Origin: Flavobacterium soyae
GTDB taxonomy: Bacteria; Bacteroidota; Bacteroidia; Flavobacteriales; Flavobacteriaceae
Assembly: GCF_021245985.1 (NCBI RefSeq)
Contig: NZ_JAJQXA010000001.1
Coordinates: 1-64,000 of the forward strand
Reading direction: 5' to 3'
Length of the DNA stretch: 64,000 nucleotides
The position numbers and the translations under genes are program-made. The number at the start of each line of letters is the position of its first letter. Positions within the stretch are counted from its first letter, which is position 1. A model generated the notes under the pieces. The model was not told the origin of the DNA. It worked only from the letters and a program-made list of their open reading frames with translations, and made no database searches. Below are positions 44,323-54,920 of this stretch, one piece after another.

Positions 44323-46383
44323 CTAAACTATAGGAAAGTTTCTGGCTCGCATCAAAGCATTGGATTCTGGTTCCCGTCCTCTAAAATTTTCATACATTTT
44401 TTCATTATCAATCGTATTTCCAACACTCAAAACAGTATCGTAAAGGCGTTTAGATACTTTTTGATCAAAAGGCCCGTCTCCTTCCAGAAAAGCTTCATAA
44501 GCATCAGCATTAATTACATCTGCCCATAAATAGCTGTAATATCCGGCTGCGTACCCGTCACTTGAAAAAATATGTGCAAATTGTGGAATTCTATGACGCA
44601 TCACAATTTCTGAAGGCATATTGATTTCTTCTAAAACCTGCTTCTCAAATTTATACGGATCAATAGTTTCGGTTGTTAAATGGAGTTTCATATCTACAAA
44701 AGAACTTGAAATCGTTTCGACTGTTGCAAAACCTTCATTAAAATTCGCTGCCTTTTCTATTCTTTCTACCAAAGACTCTGATAATGGCTGATTAGTTTTA
44801 TAATGAAGAGCAAACTTATTCAGAACTTCCGGAGCCGCCAGCCAATGCTCTAATAATTGAGATGGAAACTCTACATAATCTCTCGCAACCGAAGTTCCTG
44901 ATAAACTCGGATAAGTAACATTTGAACACAAACCATGCAGAGCATGTCCAAATTCGTGAAATAAAGTTGTTGCATCATCCCACGAAATTAAAACCGGTTC
45001 ATCAGCATTTCCTTTTATAAAATTACAGTTGTTAGACACAATCGGAAGTGTTTTACCTTCTATTTTTTGTTGATCTCTATGCGAATTCATCCATGCACCT
45101 GAACGCTTTCCTGCGCGCGCGTATGGATCAAAATACCAAAGCCCGATTGGTTCTCCGGTATTTTTATTGTTCACTTCCCAAACACGAACATCAGAATGAT
45201 AAACAGGAACATCAAATAATTGTTTAAAGCCTAAATCAAACAACTCACCAGCAGTCCAAAACATTCCTTCACGTAAATTTTCTAACTGCAGATATTGTTT
45301 TATTTCATTTTGATCTAAATCGTATTTTGCTTTTCGAACCTTTTCAGCATAATAACGGTAATCCCAAGGCTGAATTTTAAAATTTCCGCCTTCTTCATCA
45401 ACCATTTTCTGCATAGCCGAAACATCATTTTTTACCTTTTCAACAGCCGGCGTCCAGACAGACTCCATTAAATCTAAAGTTTTCTGCGGATCTTTGGCCA
45501 TTTTATTAGACAAACTCCATTCGGCAAAATTCTTAAACCCTAATATTTGAGCCTTCTTTGCCCGTAATTGCAAAATCGAAACAAGTACTGCATTTGTGTT
45601 ATTTGCATTCTCGTTATCACCTCGTTTTACAAAAATTTCAAATGCTTTTTCTCTTAAATCTCTTCGGTCTGAGAAAGTTAAAAACGGTTCAATAGAAGAT
45701 CTTGTATTACCAATACATCCTAAAACATCTAAATTTCTTTCTTTAGCTTCTGCAATTGCTGCATTTTTAAACTCTTCTGGCAACCCGTCTAAATCAGCTG
45801 CAGATTTCAATTCTAAAAACTGATCATTCTCTTCTGCCAATAATTTTTGACTAAAAAGCGTAAAAAGCCCAGCTAGTTCCTGATTAATTCTGGCTACTTC
45901 CTCTTTATCTTCTACATTTAATTCAGCTCCTTCTCGAACAAAATCGGTATAATAAAGCCATAGCAAACGCTGTTGTTCATCGTTTAATTTTTTACTGTTT
46001 TCAGATTTATACAGTTTTTCAATTCTTGAAAACAACTTCTCGTTTTGATATAGTTTATCGTTAATCTCTGCCAGTTTTGGAGACATTTCAGTATCAACCG
46101 AATTAAATTCAGGACTACTTAAATTAGACCTGTAAATTCCGTAAACAGCATGAATTCTATCCAGTTTCTCACCTGAAAGTTCTAAAGCTGCAATCGTATT
46201 ATCGAAACCAGGTTCTTCTGAATTATTTGCAATTGCATCAATTTCATCTAATTTCTCCTGAATAGCAAACTCAATGGCAGGTTTAAAATCTGAAATTTTA
46301 TATTTTGTAAAATCAGGAACACCCCCATAAGGTCCTTCCCATTCCTGAAGTAACGGATTATCTAAATCAATTTGTTTTTTCAT
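44323..46383 (-). CDS. M3 family metallopeptidase (oligopeptidase A / dipeptidyl carboxypeptidase-like)
   Basis: About 686 aa from the ATG at 46383 (MKKQIDLDNPLL). Codons further up (46395 ATG, 46425 TTG) are possible but less likely. The zinc motif HEFGHALHG with the downstream Glu region is complete, and the fold is thimet-oligopeptidase-like (LISWDDATTLFHEFGHA, SDGYAAGYYSYLWADVINAD). No signal peptide, so it probably degrades peptides in the cytoplasm. Dcp versus PrlC cannot be decided here. Confidence 0.93.
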   Translation of the reverse strand: MKKQIDLDNPLLQEWEGPYGGVPDFTKYKISDFKPAIEFAIQEKLDEIDAIANNSEEPGFDNTIAALELSGEKLDRIHAVYGIYRSNLSSPEFNSVDTEMSPKLAEINDKLYQNEKLFSRIEKLYKSENSKKLNDEQQRLLWLYYTDFVREGAELNVEDKEEVARINQELAGLFTLFSQKLLAEENDQFLELKSAADLDGLPEEFKNAAIAEAKERNLDVLGCIGNTRSSIEPFLTFSDRRDLREKAFEIFVKRGDNENANNTNAVLVSILQLRAKKAQILGFKNFAEWSLSNKMAKDPQKTLDLMESVWTPAVEKVKNDVSAMQKMVDEEGGNFKIQPWDYRYYAEKVRKAKYDLDQNEIKQYLQLENLREGMFWTAGELFDLGFKQLFDVPVYHSDVRVWEVNNKNTGEPIGLWYFDPYARAGKRSGAWMNSHRDQQKIEGKTLPIVSNNCNFIKGNADEPVLISWDDATTLFHEFGHALHGLCSNVTYPSLSGTSVARDYVEFPSQLLEHWLAAPEVLNKFALHYKTNQPLSESLVERIEKAANFNEGFATVETISSSFVDMKLHLTTETIDPYKFEKQVLEEINMPSEIVMRHRIPQFAHIFSSDGYAAGYYSYLWADVINADAYEAFLEGDGPFDQKVSKRLYDTVLSVGNTIDNEKMYENFRGREPESNALMRARNFPIV

Positions 46384-46518
46384 AATAAAATGCATTAATA
46401 AATTTCTATCAGGTTTATTTTCCAAAAAAGAAATACCGACAGAATCTCAAAATTAACCAATCAAAAGCAAACTTCAAACGAACTAATTAACCCATTTCGA
46501 ACATTTGAAGAAATAGTT

Positions 46519-46526
46519 TAATTTTG
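46519..46526 (+). promoter_or_regulatory. -7 element of the queuosine-precursor transporter gene
   Basis: TAATTTTG fits TAnnTTTG, with TTTCG about 19 nt upstream. The in-frame TTG at 46524 belongs to this box, supporting the ATG at 46548. Confidence 0.65.
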
Positions 46527-46547
46527 GAACATCATAACCAAAATAAC

Positions 46548-47210
46548 ATGTTTAAAAACCGAAAAGAAATTGTTTTTGTAATTCTAGCAGGAATATTTAT
46601 AACTAATGCCGTTGTGGCCGAACTTATTGGAGGAAAATTAATTCAGATTGGCCCTTTTGTAATGAGTATAGGGATTTTGCCCTGGCCGATTGTTTTTCTA
46701 ACAACCGATTTAATTAATGAATACTTTGGCGAAAAAGGAGTAAAAAAGCTCTCTTTTATAACAGCTTGTTTAATTGCTTATGCTTTTCTCATTTTATTTA
46801 TGGCAATTGTAATTCCGGCAGCAAAAGGAATCAGCCCCGTAAATGATGAACAATTTGAAGCCGTTTTTGGACAGAGTATGTGGATTATTTTTGGAAGTAT
46901 AATTGCTTTTATGGCATCACAATTAATTGATGTGTGGATTTTTTGGTTTTTTAAAAATAGAACCGGTGAAAAGAAAATATGGTTAAGAGCAACTGGCTCT
47001 ACGGTTATTTCACAATTGTTTGATTCTTTCATTGTTCTTGGAATCGCTTTTTGGCTTCCGGGTAAAATCGATTTTGACACTTTTATTTCGTCTGGATTAA
47101 TTGGATATACTTTTAAACTAGCAATAGCTATCTTATTAACCCCAGCAATTTATTTAGGTCATTATTTGATCAGAAAATATTTAGACGAAGATCCTGTAAA
47201 CAAAGGATAA
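46548..47210 (+). CDS. Queuosine precursor transporter (YhhQ family)
   Basis: 220 aa from the ATG at 46548. Six or seven membrane helices; family motifs NAVVAELIGGKLI, WPIVFLTTDLINEYFGEKG and STVISQLFDSFIVLGIAFW are present. E. coli YhhQ imports preQ0/preQ1. Functionally linked, though far away, to queG at 4684. Monocistronic. Confidence 0.92.
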   Translation: MFKNRKEIVFVILAGIFITNAVVAELIGGKLIQIGPFVMSIGILPWPIVFLTTDLINEYFGEKGVKKLSFITACLIAYAFLILFMAIVIPAAKGISPVNDEQFEAVFGQSMWIIFGSIIAFMASQLIDVWIFWFFKNRTGEKKIWLRATGSTVISQLFDSFIVLGIAFWLPGKIDFDTFISSGLIGYTFKLAIAILLTPAIYLGHYLIRKYLDEDPVNKG

Positions 47211-47227
47211 AAAAACACATTTAGGTC

Positions 47228-47879
47228 ATGAAAAAAAAATTGCTTGCTTATTTTATTCTCTATAACCTATTTCTTTTTCAGTTGTGGCAATGACAAAAAA
47301 ACAGCCTAGAAAAGTCATTCAACCTGTCAATAAGCTGACACCAGCTGCTATGAAAATACCCCACAAAGTTTCATCAAAAAGTATAACTGCCCCAAAAGAG
47401 TTTGACTCAAAAAAACTGTTGCTCCAAAAAAACCATTTTCGGTTAAAACCCCAATAGAAATAAATACTCTAAACCCTCAAGCGCCTTCAACCACCTCAAT
47501 AAAAAAGCAAGCCAACGAAGAATTATTGAATTTTGTCAATATTAGAAAAATGCAAAATGGGTCAGACTATGGCTCAAAAGCAGCTAACAGAACATTTTGA
47601 AATTCAGGAAGAAGCCGTTAAACTAGTAAAAAGCGTAACCAAAACCGCAGAAAATGAATTGTCTGTAAAATGGCAGTCTACGTGGTTTGTTGAAAAGTTT
47701 CTGATGCAGAACTTGAAGACGGCAAAATGAAAGTAGTCTTTAAAGCTAATAAAATGTACACTTCCGGCAATGCTATTGGAATTAAATACAATAGAAAAAT
47801 CTATACTAATTTAATCATCGTTGGACGTTCTGCCTATATTCCGAGTGTAAAAGGATATAGCTGGCAGATTGGAAGATAA
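47228..47879 (+). pseudogene. Lipoprotein pseudogene with multiple frameshifts
   Basis: Reading from ATG 47228, deleting one A of the A9 tract (47230s) restores a lipoprotein signal (FSITYFFFSCGNDKKTA). Further shifts are needed to pass the TAG after KKTA, to join SITAPKEFDSKK to TVAPKKPFSVKTP, to join SKAANRTF to HFEIQEEAVKLV, and to join WQSTWFVEKF to VSDAELEDGKMKVVFKANK. The final piece ends RSAYIPSVKGYSWQIGR at TAA 47877. At least five disruptions make sequencing error an unlikely sole cause. The family was a lipoprotein of unknown role. Confidence 0.8.
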
Positions 47880-48005
47880 AGAAAGAGAAATTTTACCACA
47901 TCCAAAGAACATTAGATTAACCTGAAAGCCAACGTATTACAAATAAAATATTAAAATAATGAGGGAAAACTGATTATAAAACCTAGGTTTTCTGAAGAAA
48001 GATTT

Positions 48006-48013
48006 TATTTTTG
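48006..48013 (+). promoter_or_regulatory. -7 element of the lipocalin-like lipoprotein gene
   Basis: TATTTTTG, 32 nt before the ATG at 48046. No clear -33 TTG. Confidence 0.55.
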
Positions 48014-48045
48014 CTAAAAATTTAACAAAAACAAATCTACCAAAA

Positions 48046-48483
48046 ATGAAAAAACTAAGTATTTTTTTTGTGTCTGTATTGGCACTAGGATTATCAGTAT
48101 CTTGTAGCAGTAATGACGATGATAAAGCGTCTTTAGAAGGTAAATGGGAAGTATACCAAAACGGAACCATTGTTGACGGAAAAGAAAAATTAACTCCAGT
48201 AGTTTCTGAAGGAGGTTGCAACAAAGATGTTTTTGAAATTCAAGCAGGAGGAACATTCATCGACCATTATTCTCAATATAGCAATTCAAAATGTAATGAT
48301 TATTCTGAAAATGGAACTTGGACTAGAAAAGACAATACCATAACTATTAAATATGACGGTGAGAGTTCTGTAAATGATGCAGAAATCTTAGTATTAAATG
48401 AAACAACTTTAAAGCTTAAATATACTTACACTAATCAAAGCGAAACAACTGAAATATATGTAGTTGAATTCAAACGTATATAA
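48046..48483 (+). CDS. Lipocalin-like lipoprotein
   Basis: 145 aa. Signal peptide II MKKLSIFFVSVLALGLSVSC with Cys20 followed by SSNDDDK, typical for flavobacterial lipoproteins that may reach the surface. The remainder resembles the small lipocalin-like fold common in Bacteroidota: LEGKWEVYQNG, NGTWTRKDNTITIKYDG, LVLNETTLKLKYTY. Two Cys in the body (GGCNKD, SKCNDY) may form a disulfide. Ligand unknown. Its own promoter and a strong terminator bracket it. Confidence 0.85.
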   Translation: MKKLSIFFVSVLALGLSVSCSSNDDDKASLEGKWEVYQNGTIVDGKEKLTPVVSEGGCNKDVFEIQAGGTFIDHYSQYSNSKCNDYSENGTWTRKDNTITIKYDGESSVNDAEILVLNETTLKLKYTYTNQSETTEIYVVEFKRI

Positions 48484-48501
48484 TTTCTTCAAAACTTTTT
48501 T

Positions 48502-48532
48502 AAAACCTCAAACTTCTTTCGTTTGAGGTTTT
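48502..48532 (+). terminator. Terminator after the lipocalin-like gene
   Basis: Perfect 12-bp stem aaaacctcaaac (48502-48513) with gtttgaggtttt (48521-48532), followed by more T. Confidence 0.92.
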
Positions 48533-48552
48533 TTTATACATTTAAAATAAAA

Positions 48553-49113
48553 ATGGAACCAATAAGATGCGGCTGGTGCTCCGCCAGCGATTTATATAAA
48601 AAATATCACGACGAAGAATGGGGAACTCCTGTTTATGACGACCCTACTATTTTTGAGTTTTTAATTCTAGAAACTTTTCAAGCAGGTCTAAGCTGGATTA
48701 CTATTTTAAATAAAAGAGAAAACTTCAAAACTGCTTTTGACAATTTTGATTATAAAAAAATTGCCAATTATTCTAAAGATAAAATCGAAGAATTAATGCA
48801 GAATACAGGAATCATTCGCAATAAACTTAAAATTAACTCTGCCGTTTCAAACGCACAGGCTTTTATGAAAGTCCAGGAAGAATTTGGAAGCTTTTCAGAT
48901 TATATTTGGAAATTCACTGACGGAAAACCTATCAACAATAACCCAAAAACGTTAAAAGATGTTCCCGCTACGACTCCACTTTCAGATGCAATCAGCAAAG
49001 ATTTAAAAAAACGCGGATTCAAATTCGTAGGTTCAACCGTTATTTATGCTCACATGCAGGCCACCGGAATGGTCAATGATCATATCGAAGACTGCTGGAC
49101 GAGAACAAAGTAA
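48553..49113 (+). CDS. tag: DNA-3-methyladenine glycosylase I
   Basis: 186 aa from the ATG at 48553; an in-frame TTG at 48523 lies within the previous terminator. TAG family: MEPIRCGWCSASDLYKKYHD at the start with zinc Cys, EWGTPVYDD, FEFLILETFQAGLSWITIL, and the C-terminal YAHMQATGMVNDH with zinc ligands. Removes 3-methyladenine from alkylated DNA. Monocistronic, followed by a long hairpin. Confidence 0.95.
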   Translation: MEPIRCGWCSASDLYKKYHDEEWGTPVYDDPTIFEFLILETFQAGLSWITILNKRENFKTAFDNFDYKKIANYSKDKIEELMQNTGIIRNKLKINSAVSNAQAFMKVQEEFGSFSDYIWKFTDGKPINNNPKTLKDVPATTPLSDAISKDLKKRGFKFVGSTVIYAHMQATGMVNDHIEDCWTRTK

Positions 49114-49121
49114 AAGTTTTT

Positions 49122-49217
49122 GTTTCAGGTTTCAAGTTTCAGGCTGCCATGTTATCGTAGATAGAAACAAAAAATTCTACTCAAACGCAACTTGAAACCT
49201 GAAACTTGAAACTTTTT
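49122..49217. repeat. Inverted repeat between tag and the TPP riboswitch
   Basis: gtttcaggtttcaag (49122-49136) pairs perfectly with cttgaaacctgaaac (49191-49205), with more gtttcaag repeats around and T7 at the right end. Likely both a dispersed repeat and the tag terminator. Confidence 0.65.
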
Positions 49218-49240
49218 TTAACTGCCAAACAAAAATTACA

Positions 49241-49248
49241 TATATTTG
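49241..49248 (+). promoter_or_regulatory. -7 element of the thiamine operon
   Basis: TATATTTG, so the transcript should start about 49253, at the 5' edge of the TPP riboswitch. The -33 region is poor. Confidence 0.65.
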
Positions 49249-49254
49249 CTTCAC

Positions 49255-49335
49255 ACTTTAGGGGTGTCTACAACTTGTAGGCTGAGATTTTACCCTCTGA
49301 ACCTGATCTAGTTCATACTAGCGTAGGGAAAAGTA
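49255..49335 (+). promoter_or_regulatory. TPP riboswitch (THI element)
   Basis: Conserved core in order: ggggtgtc, ggctgagat, accctctgaacctgatct, and tactagcgtaggga. The P1 stem can form between acttt (49255-49259) and aaagt (49330-49334). Two hairpins follow before thiS: acgcat/atgcgt (49349-49364) and a 10-bp one, taaggttcac/gtgaatctta (49386-49409), which could be the expression platform. It represses thiSC...HF when thiamine diphosphate is high. Confidence 0.93.
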
Positions 49336-49430
49336 AGATGACTTCTGCACGCATTTTTATGCGTTCTTGTAGCCATTCCTAAGGTTAAGGTTCACCAAAG
49401 TGAATCTTAGATAAACCAAAAAACAAAGGA

Positions 49431-49637
49431 ATGGAACTAAAAATCAATCAACAAACCAAACATTTCAATGCTGAATCGCTAAGCGTTCAATCATTGCTCG
49501 ATCTCGAAATTCCGCATAAACAAAACGGAATCGCCGTTGCTGTCAACAATACTGTTGTTCCAAAAAACAAATGGAACGAAGTCCTCGTACAAGAAACTGA
49601 CGAAATTTTAATCATTTCTGCTACGCAGGGAGGTTAA
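49431..49637 (+). CDS. thiS: Sulfur carrier protein ThiS
   Basis: 68 aa ubiquitin-like protein ending in ISATQGG; the terminal Gly-Gly is adenylated by ThiF and thiocarboxylated to donate sulfur for the thiazole ring. First gene after the TPP riboswitch. Confidence 0.95.
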   Translation: MELKINQQTKHFNAESLSVQSLLDLEIPHKQNGIAVAVNNTVVPKNKWNEVLVQETDEILIISATQGG

Positions 49638-49680
49638 TAAATTCCAAAAAAGAAATTCCAAATTCCAATTAAATACTGAA

Positions 49681-49708
49681 CGTAGACGCACTGCAGTGCA
49701 CCTCTACG
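49681..49708. repeat. Palindromic element between thiS and thiC
   Basis: Inner palindrome gcactgcagtgc (49688-49699) with outer arms cgtaga (49681-49686) and tctacg (49703-49708). Shares agacgcactgcagtgc and cctctac with the element upstream of polA at 36478-36501. Confidence 0.7.
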
Positions 49709-49724
49709 AAAACTTCAAACCTGA

Positions 49725-51560
<1,836 letters not shown>

Positions 51561-51606
51561 AGTTTTAGAAAATAGAGAAAAAAAAATAGAAGAAAGAGAA
51601 AAAGAT

Positions 51607-52230
51607 ATGGTTGTGATTTCTAATCCATTTGCTGCTGCAGATGAAATCAAAATAATTCATTCTTTATTTGAAGAAGGATTGTCTTTACTTCATATTCGGA
51701 AACCTGATTTTTCTGAGTTGGAAATGGCGCAGTTTATTCATCAAATTGAGTTTGAATTTAGAGATCGAATTGCTTTGCACGGTCATCATTTATTGGCAGA
51801 AGATTTTGGAATTAACAGAATTCATTTTTCTGAAAAAGAAAGAAACCGCATTCATGATTTTCCTGCAAGGTTTTCAAAACCTTGTAGGTATAAATGCAAA
51901 TCAATTTCAACATCAACACATTCGATAAAAGATTTTAATTCTCTGGAAAATGATTTTAATTACGCATTTCTAAGTCCGGTATTTCAAAGTATTTCAAAGG
52001 AAAATTATAAGCCAAAAACAGATCTTTTTGAAGCATTAAAATCAAGAACAAATTATAAAACAAAAGTGATCGCTTTAGGCGGAATCGATTCTGAAAACAT
52101 TCAAAAAACAATGGAAAATGGATTTGATGATACCGCACTTTTAGGAAGTATCTGGAATAACGAAAACCCGGTAAAACAATTTAAATTATGTCAGCAAATC
52201 GCCCTTTCGTACTTACAATCGCAGGTTTAG
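51607..52230 (+). CDS. ThiE/TenI-like protein (divergent thiamine phosphate synthase homologue, possibly thiazole tautomerase)
   Basis: 207 aa from the ATG at 51607. TIM-barrel of the ThiE/TenI family: LSLLHIRKPDFSELEM, IALHGHHLLAEDFGINRIHF, AFLSPVFQSISK, VIALGGIDSENI. It lacks the classic ThiE TxTK-type motif that the second copy (52933) has, and the SPVFxSISK form fits TenI-type thiazole tautomerases better. Overlaps thiD by 43 nt. The assignment between ThiE and TenI is inference. Confidence 0.8.
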   Translation: MVVISNPFAAADEIKIIHSLFEEGLSLLHIRKPDFSELEMAQFIHQIEFEFRDRIALHGHHLLAEDFGINRIHFSEKERNRIHDFPARFSKPCRYKCKSISTSTHSIKDFNSLENDFNYAFLSPVFQSISKENYKPKTDLFEALKSRTNYKTKVIALGGIDSENIQKTMENGFDDTALLGSIWNNENPVKQFKLCQQIALSYLQSQV

Positions 52231-52940
52231 ATCCGTCTGCGGGCGCTGGTCTTTTGGCAGATATCAAAACCTTCGAACAGCATAAAGTAAATGGTTTTGC
52301 AATTTCAACAGCAAATACGATCCAGACCGAAAATACATTTTTTGAAATTCAATGGACTGATTTGAGTTTTCTTATCCGTTCTATTGAAACGTTCTTTTTA
52401 AATTATAAAATCAGTGCAGTTAAAATTGGGATTGTCTCTACTTTATATGATTTAAACCGAATTGTTTCGACAATAAAAATGCTGTCTCCTTCAACTAAAA
52501 TTGTTTGGGACCCTGTTCTTAGATCGACAACAAAATTTGAATTTATGACAATTAAAGATTATTCAGATTTGCATAAAATCTTGTCTAAGATTGATTTGAT
52601 TACACCGAATTACAATGAAATTGAGATTTTATTTCCGGGGTTTATTTCAAAGAATCTTCGACCGCAAAATGAGATTCCAACACATATTTTATTAAAAGGC
52701 GGACATAACGAAAACTCAATTGGAACCGATACATTATTTCTGAAAAATGAAGTTTACAATTTATTTCCATCAGAAAAAAAATGCTTTGAAAAACATGGTT
52801 CCGGCTGTGTACTTTCTTCTGCGATTGCTTCCAACTTAGCCTTAAACCAAAATATAACAGAAGCCTGCAAAAATGCTAAAATATATATCGAAAAATACCT
52901 GAGTTCAAATTCAACATTAATTGGATATCATTATGTATAA
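52188..52940 (+). CDS. thiD: Hydroxymethylpyrimidine (phosphate) kinase ThiD
   Basis: 250 aa ribokinase-fold enzyme: LTIAGLDPSAGAGLLADIKT at the start, VKIGIVSTL, and the C-terminal GSGCVLSSAIASNLA anion hole with catalytic residue region. Phosphorylates HMP to HMP-PP. The ATG lies 43 nt inside the previous gene, and its stop overlaps thiE by 8 nt, so the operon is tightly packed. Confidence 0.94.
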   Translation: MSANRPFVLTIAGLDPSAGAGLLADIKTFEQHKVNGFAISTANTIQTENTFFEIQWTDLSFLIRSIETFFLNYKISAVKIGIVSTLYDLNRIVSTIKMLSPSTKIVWDPVLRSTTKFEFMTIKDYSDLHKILSKIDLITPNYNEIEILFPGFISKNLRPQNEIPTHILLKGGHNENSIGTDTLFLKNEVYNLFPSEKKCFEKHGSGCVLSSAIASNLALNQNITEACKNAKIYIEKYLSSNSTLIGYHYV

Positions 52941-53571
52941 CAAGCTACAATACATTTCACAAGGCGAAACCAGCAAAGAACAATTGTACAATATTCATCA
53001 GGCTCTGGATGCCGGTTGTAAATGGGTTCAAATGCGTTTTAAAAATCAAACGACTAAAAAAACATTTGCTTTAGCAGAAAAGGTAAAGCCTTTATGCGAA
53101 GAGTATCTTGCTAATTTTATTATAAATGATGATCTGCATCTCGCTGAACAGATTGCTGCAGATGGAGTTCATTTAGGATTAACCGACATGAAAATCGATG
53201 AAGCACGCGCAATTCTGGGTTCAGCCAAAATTATTGGAGGGACGGCCAATACTTTTGAAGACATTCAAAATCATGTCAAAAATGGCTGTGATTATATTGG
53301 TTTAGGCCCTTTTCGGTTTACTGTTACAAAAGAAAAACTAAGTCCTATTTTAGGATTGTCAGGGTATTCCGAGATTCTTCAAAAAATGAAAAAAAATAAA
53401 ATTGAAGTCCCTGTTTATGCCATTGGCGGTATTACATTAAAAGATGTAAATCCATTAATAGATATCGGAATCCATGGTATTGCCGTTTCTGGAATCATTA
53501 CAGAAAGTGATGAAAAGGAAAAATTAATTCAACAACTATACGAAAAATTATATGCAGACATCATTGTTTAA
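52933..53571 (+). CDS. thiE: Thiamine phosphate synthase ThiE
   Basis: 212 aa from the ATG at 52933 (a TTG 12 nt upstream is less likely). Canonical Thi[63 protein letters not shown]. Joins HMP-PP and thiazole phosphate to thiamine phosphate. Overlaps thiG by 20 nt. Confidence 0.95.
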   Translation: MYNKLQYISQGETSKEQLYNIHQALDAGCKWVQMRFKNQTTKKTFALAEKVKPLCEEYLANFIINDDLHLAEQIAADGVHLGLTDMKIDEARAILGSAKIIGGTANTFEDIQNHVKNGCDYIGLGPFRFTVTKEKLSPILGLSGYSEILQKMKKNKIEVPVYAIGGITLKDVNPLIDIGIHGIAVSGIITESDEKEKLIQQLYEKLYADIIV

Positions 53572-54328
53572 TATAGGAGATAAAAACTTTAAATCCCGTT
53601 TGTTTTTAGGAACTGGAAAATTTGGATCAAACAAAGAAATGGAAGAAGCAATTTTAGCTTCAGAAAGTGAATTGGTTACCGTTGCCTTAAAACGCATCGA
53701 TTTAGAAACTGAAACAGATGCTATTCTTTCGCATTTGCAACATCCGAATATTAATTTACTGCCGAATACTTCCGGAGCAAGAAATGCAAAAGAAGCTGTT
53801 TTTGCTGCTCAATTAGCTCGTGAAGCACTTGAAACAAATTGGGTAAAGCTGGAAATTCATCCAGATCCAAAGTATTTAATGCCTGACCCAATTGAAACTT
53901 TAAAGGCTACTGAAGAATTAGCTAAACTTGGTTTTTTTGTTCTGCCTTACATTCATGCTGATCCTGTTTTATGCAAACACTTAGAAAGTGCGGGAACAAC
54001 TGCCGTGATGCCTTTGGGATCACCAATTGGAAGCAATAAAGGTTTAAAAACTATTGATTTTCTAGAAATTATAATTGAACAAAGCAACGTTCCTGTTATT
54101 GTAGATGCCGGAATTGGCGCTCCATCTGACGCTGCGAAAGCAATGGAAATTGGCGCCGATGCTGTTTTGGTTAATACTGCAATTGCCGTTGCCGGAAATC
54201 CAAAATTAATGGCCGAAGCTTTTAAAGAAGCGGTAATAGCAGGAAGAAAAGCCTTTGAAGCAAAAGTAGCCAATCAACAAAATTATGCTGTGGCTTCAAG
54301 TCCTTTGACTTCATTTCTTTATGAATAA
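53552..54328 (+). CDS. thiG: Thiazole synthase ThiG
   Basis: 258 aa. Features: [41 protein letters not shown] with the Schiff-base Lys, and [20 protein letters not shown]. Works with ThiS-thiocarboxylate and dehydroglycine from ThiH. The stop lies only 2 nt before the left arm of the inverted-repeat cassette. Confidence 0.96.
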   Translation: MQTSLFNIGDKNFKSRLFLGTGKFGSNKEMEEAILASESELVTVALKRIDLETETDAILSHLQHPNINLLPNTSGARNAKEAVFAAQLAREALETNWVKLEIHPDPKYLMPDPIETLKATEELAKLGFFVLPYIHADPVLCKHLESAGTTAVMPLGSPIGSNKGLKTIDFLEIIIEQSNVPVIVDAGIGAPSDAAKAMEIGADAVLVNTAIAVAGNPKLMAEAFKEAVIAGRKAFEAKVANQQNYAVASSPLTSFLYE

Positions 54329-54330
54329 AG

Positions 54331-54911
54331 TTTTATTTCACGCAGATTTTGCAGATTTAAGCAGATTAAAATTGATTTTTATTTATTGCTTATCTGAAAA
54401 ATTTTCATGAAAACGATTCATATAAAAAGAAAGAAAATTCTTTAATTTTGAATTCTAATTAAAATTAAGAATTAATGACTGAAAATGAAATATCATATCT
54501 CATACGAGGAGCAATTTTTAAAGTATATAATAATTTAGGACCTGGATTATTTGAGTCTGTTTATGAAAGTTCCTTGTTTTATGAGCTAGAAAAATTAGAA
54601 CTAAAGGTTAAAAAGCAAGTAGAAATTATTATTAATTATGAAGAAATAATATTAGACGCTGCTTTTAGACTCGATTTGCTAGTTGAAAATAAAGTAATAA
54701 TTGAATTAAAATCTGTCGAAGAATTAGCACCAATACATTACAAACAAATTGCAACCTATCTCCGACTAACTAATATAAAATTAGGATTACTTGTAAACTT
54801 TAATACTCTTAACATCTTAAATGATATAAAAAGAGTTGCCAATAAAATATAAAAAAAGAATAAAAATCAATTTTAATCTGCTTAAATCTGCAAAATCTGC
54901 GTGAAATAAAA
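54331..54911. mobile_element. Inverted-repeat-bounded cassette carrying a GxxExxY nuclease-like gene
   Basis: A perfect 53-bp inverted repeat bounds the element: left arm 54331-54383 (begins ttttatttcacgcagatttt), right arm 54859-54911 (its exact reverse complement). The 581-bp unit holds one gene (54475-54852) with its own -7 box (TAATTTTG, 54443-54450). It lies exactly between thiG (ends 54328) and thiH (starts 54921); without it the two would be about 12 nt apart. I see no obvious target-site duplication. No transposase is encoded. Confidence 0.85.
54475..54852 (+). CDS. GxxExxY protein (PD-(D/E)xK nuclease-like)
   Basis: 125 aa. The name motif is GLFESVY near residues 24-30. A PD-(D/E)xK-like core follows: Asp in AAFRLDLLVENK and the ExK pair in IIELKSVEEL, about residues 65-85. 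Unlike its neighbours it has nothing to do with thiamine. Enclosed by 53-bp inverted repeats and preceded by its own -7 element, so it is likely an insertion. Biochemical role of the family is not established to my knowledge. Possibly a maintenance or movement nuclease for the repeat. Confidence 0.88.
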   Translation: MTENEISYLIRGAIFKVYNNLGPGLFESVYESSLFYELEKLELKVKKQVEIIINYEEIILDAAFRLDLLVENKVIIELKSVEELAPIHYKQIATYLRLTNIKLGLLVNFNTLNILNDIKRVANKI

Positions 54912-54920
54912 ACAATCCAA

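Noticed and set aside
49122..49217. Hairpin before the TPP riboswitch as part of the riboswitch
   Set aside because: It lies upstream of the -7 box at 49241, so it is not in the thi transcript.
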